A DNA stretch of 64,000 nucleotides from assembly GCA_964551445.1 (NCBI GenBank), contig CAZKCG010000001.1, forward strand, positions 186,001 to 250,000, written 5' to 3'. The stretch comes from DAOPXV01 sp964551445 (lineage in GTDB: Bacteria > Muiribacteriota > UBA9980). The translations under genes were made by a program, and so were the position numbers. This document shows, piece by piece, positions 60,990-64,000 of the stretch; position 1 is the stretch's first letter; each line of letters starts with the position of its first letter. The notes below the pieces were generated by a model. It was not told where the DNA came from. It did no database searches and worked only from the letters and a program-made list of their open reading frames with translations.

Positions 60990-62117
60990 TTAAAGATCGT
61001 TTTCGAGGTTTTCACCTATAACTTCGATGCTCTCTTTCGGAATTTTGTATTTTGTCAGGATACCGATGATAACTTTTGCCGTTATATCCCGCCCGCCGTA
61101 TATAATTGGAGCGTTTCTGAATTTTTGAAATTTCGGGTCGCTGATGCCGCTTATGTATTCACTATTTGAAAGCATGCTTTGGAATCGTTTAAGCGCGACC
61201 CCGTTTGAAATTTTGTTGAAGTTATCCGGGATGTTTTTGTATTCTGTATTCGTTCCAGCCTTCGCGGGCTTGACCATGTCCGTCAAAAGGTTTAAAATGT
61301 TCGTGTAGGAAGGTCCGTCCCAGATCATCGCTTCGATCCCGTCCGCTCCGGTTTTGAAGCCGTCTCTTTTTTTTACCGCCGTTTTTTTATCGATAGTTTT
61401 TCCGGACATCAGGCCTGATTCCATGACGAAAGATATTCCTTCATCGGCGGCGGCCTGTTTTACCGCTTCGATCGATTCATTTTTGATCCTTTCAAAAAGT
61501 TTTTCGCTCTCTTCGCTGCTTAAATAATGAAATTTTAAAACTGAATTCCTTAAGTTTTCAAACGCCGCGGTCGTTTCATTCAATTTGATTTTGAGTTCTT
61601 TCTTTTCAGCGAGAAAATTCGTTTTTATTTTATCTATTTTGATCCTGTGTTCTACGCTTCTTGTTTTTTTTTCATTTTCGTTATTTATGGCCGCGTATGT
61701 CTCTTTGAAGCTTTCATTTTTCATATTGATCTCCATATCGGTCTTATGGTCTATCTTTTGAAGTTCGTCCGTCACGGCCGTTATTTCGTTTCTTAACCTT
61801 CGTAATTCCTGGGCGCTCGCTTCCCCGGCTCTTTTGAATTCTATATTTCTGTCGCTTTCGGCGCGCGTTACGGCTTCGGCCATGAGATTTGACGCTTCGA
61901 CGGGTTTTACGAAGAGTTCGGCGTTTTGGTCATAGTAGAGCATAAGCGGATGGCGGGCGTAAACCCGCTTCATATCAACGGTTCCTATGATATTATTACC
62001 GCTCGCGTCATTTTTTTCGGTTCCGGCGCCGGATGCGGTCCCTGACGAAAAAAGCGCGGCAAAAAAGGCCGCGGATATTAAAAATGAAAAAAATACGGTC
62101 TTTGAAATACGGTCCAT
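60990..62117 (-). CDS. OmpH/Skp-like exported coiled-coil protein, paralogue 2
   Basis: 375 residues. The signal peptide (ISKTVFFSFLISAAFFAALF, then a small-residue site) is followed by IGTVDMKRVYARHPLMLYYD, resembling the N-terminal strand of Skp/OmpH chaperones. A long coiled coil of about 140 residues follows. It is roughly twice Skp length. Its final segment, GGRDITAKVIIGILTKYKIP, is shared with the neighbour and is not part of Skp. It starts one base after the stop of the paralogue, indicating translational coupling. It may assist outer-membrane proteins, but the C-terminal extension suggests another role. Confidence 0.75.
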   Translation of the reverse strand: MDRISKTVFFSFLISAAFFAALFSSGTASGAGTEKNDASGNNIIGTVDMKRVYARHPLMLYYDQNAELFVKPVEASNLMAEAVTRAESDRNIEFKRAGEASAQELRRLRNEITAVTDELQKIDHKTDMEINMKNESFKETYAAINNENEKKTRSVEHRIKIDKIKTNFLAEKKELKIKLNETTAAFENLRNSVLKFHYLSSEESEKLFERIKNESIEAVKQAAADEGISFVMESGLMSGKTIDKKTAVKKRDGFKTGADGIEAMIWDGPSYTNILNLLTDMVKPAKAGTNTEYKNIPDNFNKISNGVALKRFQSMLSNSEYISGISDPKFQKFRNAPIIYGGRDITAKVIIGILTKYKIPKESIEVIGENLENDL

Positions 62118-62118
62118 T

Positions 62119-63189
62119 TTACTCCCTCCGTTCGCCGTTTCCAGCCGGTTTCGAGAGTATCTCGACTATGCGTTCTATATTTTCTTTCGGAACTTTATAT
62201 TTAAAAAGTATGTTCGCCGCGACGGCCGCGGTTATATCAGCTCCCCCGGTTATTACTGACGACGACGCGAGCGCTCCGCCGCTTTTTTGTTCCGTTATTT
62301 CCTTTCTTTTCGAATATATTTTTTCGAGCCTGCCGCGGGCCTCGGACGGGCCTTTTTCATCGGCGTCTCTCGTGTCGGCGATCTGAAGTATATTTAATAT
62401 ATCGCTGTAATCCGGACCTTTTTTAAGTATGTCGTCTAACTTTTTAAGTTTTTCCGGGTCGTCCGCTCTTTCACCGGCGCCCGTTTCAGTTTTTGGAGAT
62501 GCGGCCATGCCGCTGGAATTTACGACCGCGCGAAGGCCTTTTTTCGAGGCCACGGCGATTATCGTTTCTTTGATTTCCGCGTTTATTTTATCGAAGGTCG
62601 CCGAGGTTTCCGCTTCGTTCTGATAAAAATATGCCATAAGCGAGGTTTGCGATCTTTCAAATGAAAGCGAAAGTTCCGCGACCGCCGCTTTTTGTTTTTC
62701 CGTTTCCTCGTTTATCTTCATCTGCACCTTGCCGAGTTCGGCCTGAAGCTCTTTCTGTTTGGCCTGTTTGCTCTCCGGCGTTTTCGCCGTCATTATCTCC
62801 GCTTTCAGTTTTTCATTTATCTTTATCGTTTCGGCTGAGTATCGGTTCTCGATATTTTTAAGTTCTTTTTCGGCCTCCTGAAGCAGCGCTTTCGTTTTGT
62901 TTAACTGCCCGGCTTTTGAGTCTTTATTCTTTTGATATTCGTCGTTTCTGACCGTTGCGGCTTTTAAAAGTTCGGCCGCCGTCGGCGTCCCTTCGAACGG
63001 TTTTATGAAAAGACCGGCGTTTTTGTCATAATACTGCATCAGGGGGTGAAAAGCGTATATGGCGTCCAGGTCCGCCATTCCTATTATCGCGTCCGTTCCG
63101 GCTTCCCCGCCGGCCGCGAAAAGCGGCGAATAAAAACAGGCGGCCATAAAAGCGGTGGTTAAAATTAAAAACAGATCTTTCTTTTTCAA
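62119..63189 (-). CDS. OmpH/Skp-like exported coiled-coil protein, paralogue 1
   Basis: 356 residues, a tandem paralogue of the next gene. The signal peptide (MKKKDLFLILTTAFMAACFY) is followed by IGMADLDAIYAFHPLMQYYD and the shared stretch KNAGLFIKP. A coiled coil follows (about 85-200), then GGADITAAVAANILFKYKVP near the C-terminus. The pattern HPLMxYYDxNAxLFxKP is identical in both proteins. The ribosome site GGGAGG is clear. It is first in a two-gene unit. A Cys in the signal peptide (ACFYSP) is not a convincing lipobox. Confidence 0.75.
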   Translation of the reverse strand: MKKKDLFLILTTAFMAACFYSPLFAAGGEAGTDAIIGMADLDAIYAFHPLMQYYDKNAGLFIKPFEGTPTAAELLKAATVRNDEYQKNKDSKAGQLNKTKALLQEAEKELKNIENRYSAETIKINEKLKAEIMTAKTPESKQAKQKELQAELGKVQMKINEETEKQKAAVAELSLSFERSQTSLMAYFYQNEAETSATFDKINAEIKETIIAVASKKGLRAVVNSSGMAASPKTETGAGERADDPEKLKKLDDILKKGPDYSDILNILQIADTRDADEKGPSEARGRLEKIYSKRKEITEQKSGGALASSSVITGGADITAAVAANILFKYKVPKENIERIVEILSKPAGNGERRE

Positions 63190-63508
63190 TTGCTTTCCTC
63201 CCTGTATTTTTTTAAAGATATCCGATGATCATAAAACTAATCCGGCATATTACCTCTCTGCTTGCGGATGAGGGGCGTGCGGTATTATTAAAATATTGTT
63301 TTTTATTATACTAAAATTTCGTGAAAATTAAAATCAAAAAAATAAAAGCGTTGGAATTTAACTCTTTCCGACGGTTAAGGGGCCGCTGGCAATGCCGGGG
63401 CGGCATGTATTATTTTTTTCATGGATAAAATTGACCGCCGTATGGATTTTTAAATTAAATTTATGTTATAATACGGCGGATTTCATTTTTTAGAAACAGG
63501 GTTTTAAA
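63190..63508. other. Divergent intergenic region, promoters only
   Basis: A minus-strand TATAAT (63310-63305) with only a weak -35 (TTTTAA at 63333-63328) may serve the OmpH-like genes. The plus-strand inverted repeat is listed separately. Nothing else is recognised. Confidence 0.45.
63435..63479 (+). promoter_or_regulatory. Inverted repeat flanking a -10 box, probable operator
   Basis: CCGCCGTAT (63435-63443) and ATACGGCGG (63471-63479) are perfect 9-bp arms. A consensus TATAAT (63467-63472) lies at the inner edge of the right arm. The nearby TTGACC is 30 bp from the -10 and is not a usable -35. The arrangement suggests repression or activation of the downstream gene. Confidence 0.5.
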
Positions 63509-64000
63509 GTGGATATAAAAAAAATAGCTTTGATAGAGCCTTCGGCGGACGCGGAATGCCTCACGACGGAGATATTCGCCCAGATAAGGTCCTCGCTGCC
63601 GTTTCTCGCCGGGGCTTTGCGGTCGGAAGGCTTCGGGTGCGCGGTTTATTGTGATGAACTCATAAAGTTAACGCCGCGGATTGAAAAAATAGTTAATTCA
63701 TACGACGCGGCGGGCATTTCGGTCACTATCAACACCGTTTCAAGAGCGGTCGAAATAGCTGAAGCCATAAAAAAGATAAACCCTTCGTTTCCAATTATAT
63801 TCGGAGGCCATGTCGCCGGAAACTTCGCCGATAAACTGTTGAAATATGGAGATTACTGCCTCATCGGGCGCGCTGAGGCCACTTTGCCGCTTTTACTGAA
63901 AACGATAGGCGAAAGAGGTGATCCGGACGCCGTCGCTAATTTGTGTTTTTCGCGCGGGGACGCGATCGTCAGGACAAAAAGATCCGACATGGTTTTCGAC
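63509..64000 (+). CDS. B12-binding / radical SAM protein, N-terminal part, cut by window edge
   Basis: 164 codons from GTG 63509 are open to the window end. The protein begins VDIKKIALIEPSADAECL and contains IIFGGHVAGNF and YCLIGRAEATLPLLL. These match the cobalamin-binding domain in front of COG1032 radical SAM enzymes, where GG(P/H)H and G(R/E)GE-T-L motifs are typical. The Fe-S cysteines should lie beyond the edge. Substrate is unknown. A -10 box inside an inverted repeat precedes the gene. Confidence 0.7.
   Translation, partial: MDIKKIALIEPSADAECLTTEIFAQIRSSLPFLAGALRSEGFGCAVYCDELIKLTPRIEKIVNSYDAAGISVTINTVSRAVEIAEAIKKINPSFPIIFGGHVAGNFADKLLKYGDYCLIGRAEATLPLLLKTIGERGDPDAVANLCFSRGDAIVRTKRSDMVFD

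Noticed and set aside
63431..63472. TTGACC/TATAAT promoter pair
   Set aside because: Spacing is 30 bp, far outside the usable range; only the -10 box is kept.

Overview
The window looks like chromosomal DNA of a free-living, outer-membrane-bearing bacterium. Supporting signs are sigma-54 activators, an ECF sigma factor, many Sec signal peptides, two OmpH/Skp-like periplasmic proteins, a type II secretion pseudopilin-like domain and consensus sigma-70 promoters (TTGACA / TATAAT). Coding sequence is moderately GC-rich and intergenic DNA is strongly AT-rich. Many secreted proteins match no family I recognise. The mix of archaeal-type family B polymerase, ole hydrocarbon genes and MEDS/PocR sensors suggests a poorly sampled, deep-branching lineage. 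I cannot place it more precisely from sequence alone. I see no tRNA, rRNA, CRISPR array, transposase or prophage.

Layout. 1-4.8 kb: sensory genes (end of one sigma-54 activator, a complete PocR-PAS-AAA+ activator, a receiver-PAS-HisKA_2 kinase). 4.9-8.9 kb, minus strand: Ca/Na antiporter, secreted YD-repeat protein, AlkD-like glycosylase, creatininase-family protein. 9.2-13.6 kb: two tandem paralogous response regulators with their own promoters, a glycine-zipper secreted protein, a CxxC mini-protein and a PAS-adenylate cyclase. 13.7-22.5 kb: the most interesting block, oleABCD (head-to-head long-chain olefin synthesis) followed in the same direction by a hotdog thioesterase, a ketosynthase, an acyl carrier protein and a CrtI-like FAD oxidoreductase. 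22.7-30.3 kb: ankyrin protein, dihydropyrimidinase, MEDS hybrid kinase, C39-like membrane peptidase, secreted protein. 30.4-37.0 kb: secreted proteins, an ECF sigma factor overlapping a membrane/pseudopilin-like fusion protein, a PatB/MalY aminotransferase. 37.3-54.2 kb, plus strand: PIN/TRAM protein, CBS-HutP-like fusion, DcrB-like protein, gltX, radical SAM, PP2C phosphatase, M20 hydrolase, family B polymerase, an aspartase-like lyase and a complete BMP-type nucleoside ABC importer. 54.3-63.2 kb, minus strand: small anchored protein, receiver-CheX-like fusion, a 1747-residue secreted protein and two tandem OmpH-like proteins. The right edge cuts a B12-binding/radical SAM gene.

Non-coding structure. 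A family of about 190-230 bp hairpin-rich elements with imperfect terminal inverted repeats occurs three times (6990-7215, 18768-18963, 33152-33343), with a decayed fragment at 15018-15060. In all three full copies the same end lies 4-9 bp beyond a stop codon. A different, cloverleaf-like 134-bp inverted-repeat element sits at 23440-23573. Several promoters carry palindromes, and two genes probably start at AUU.
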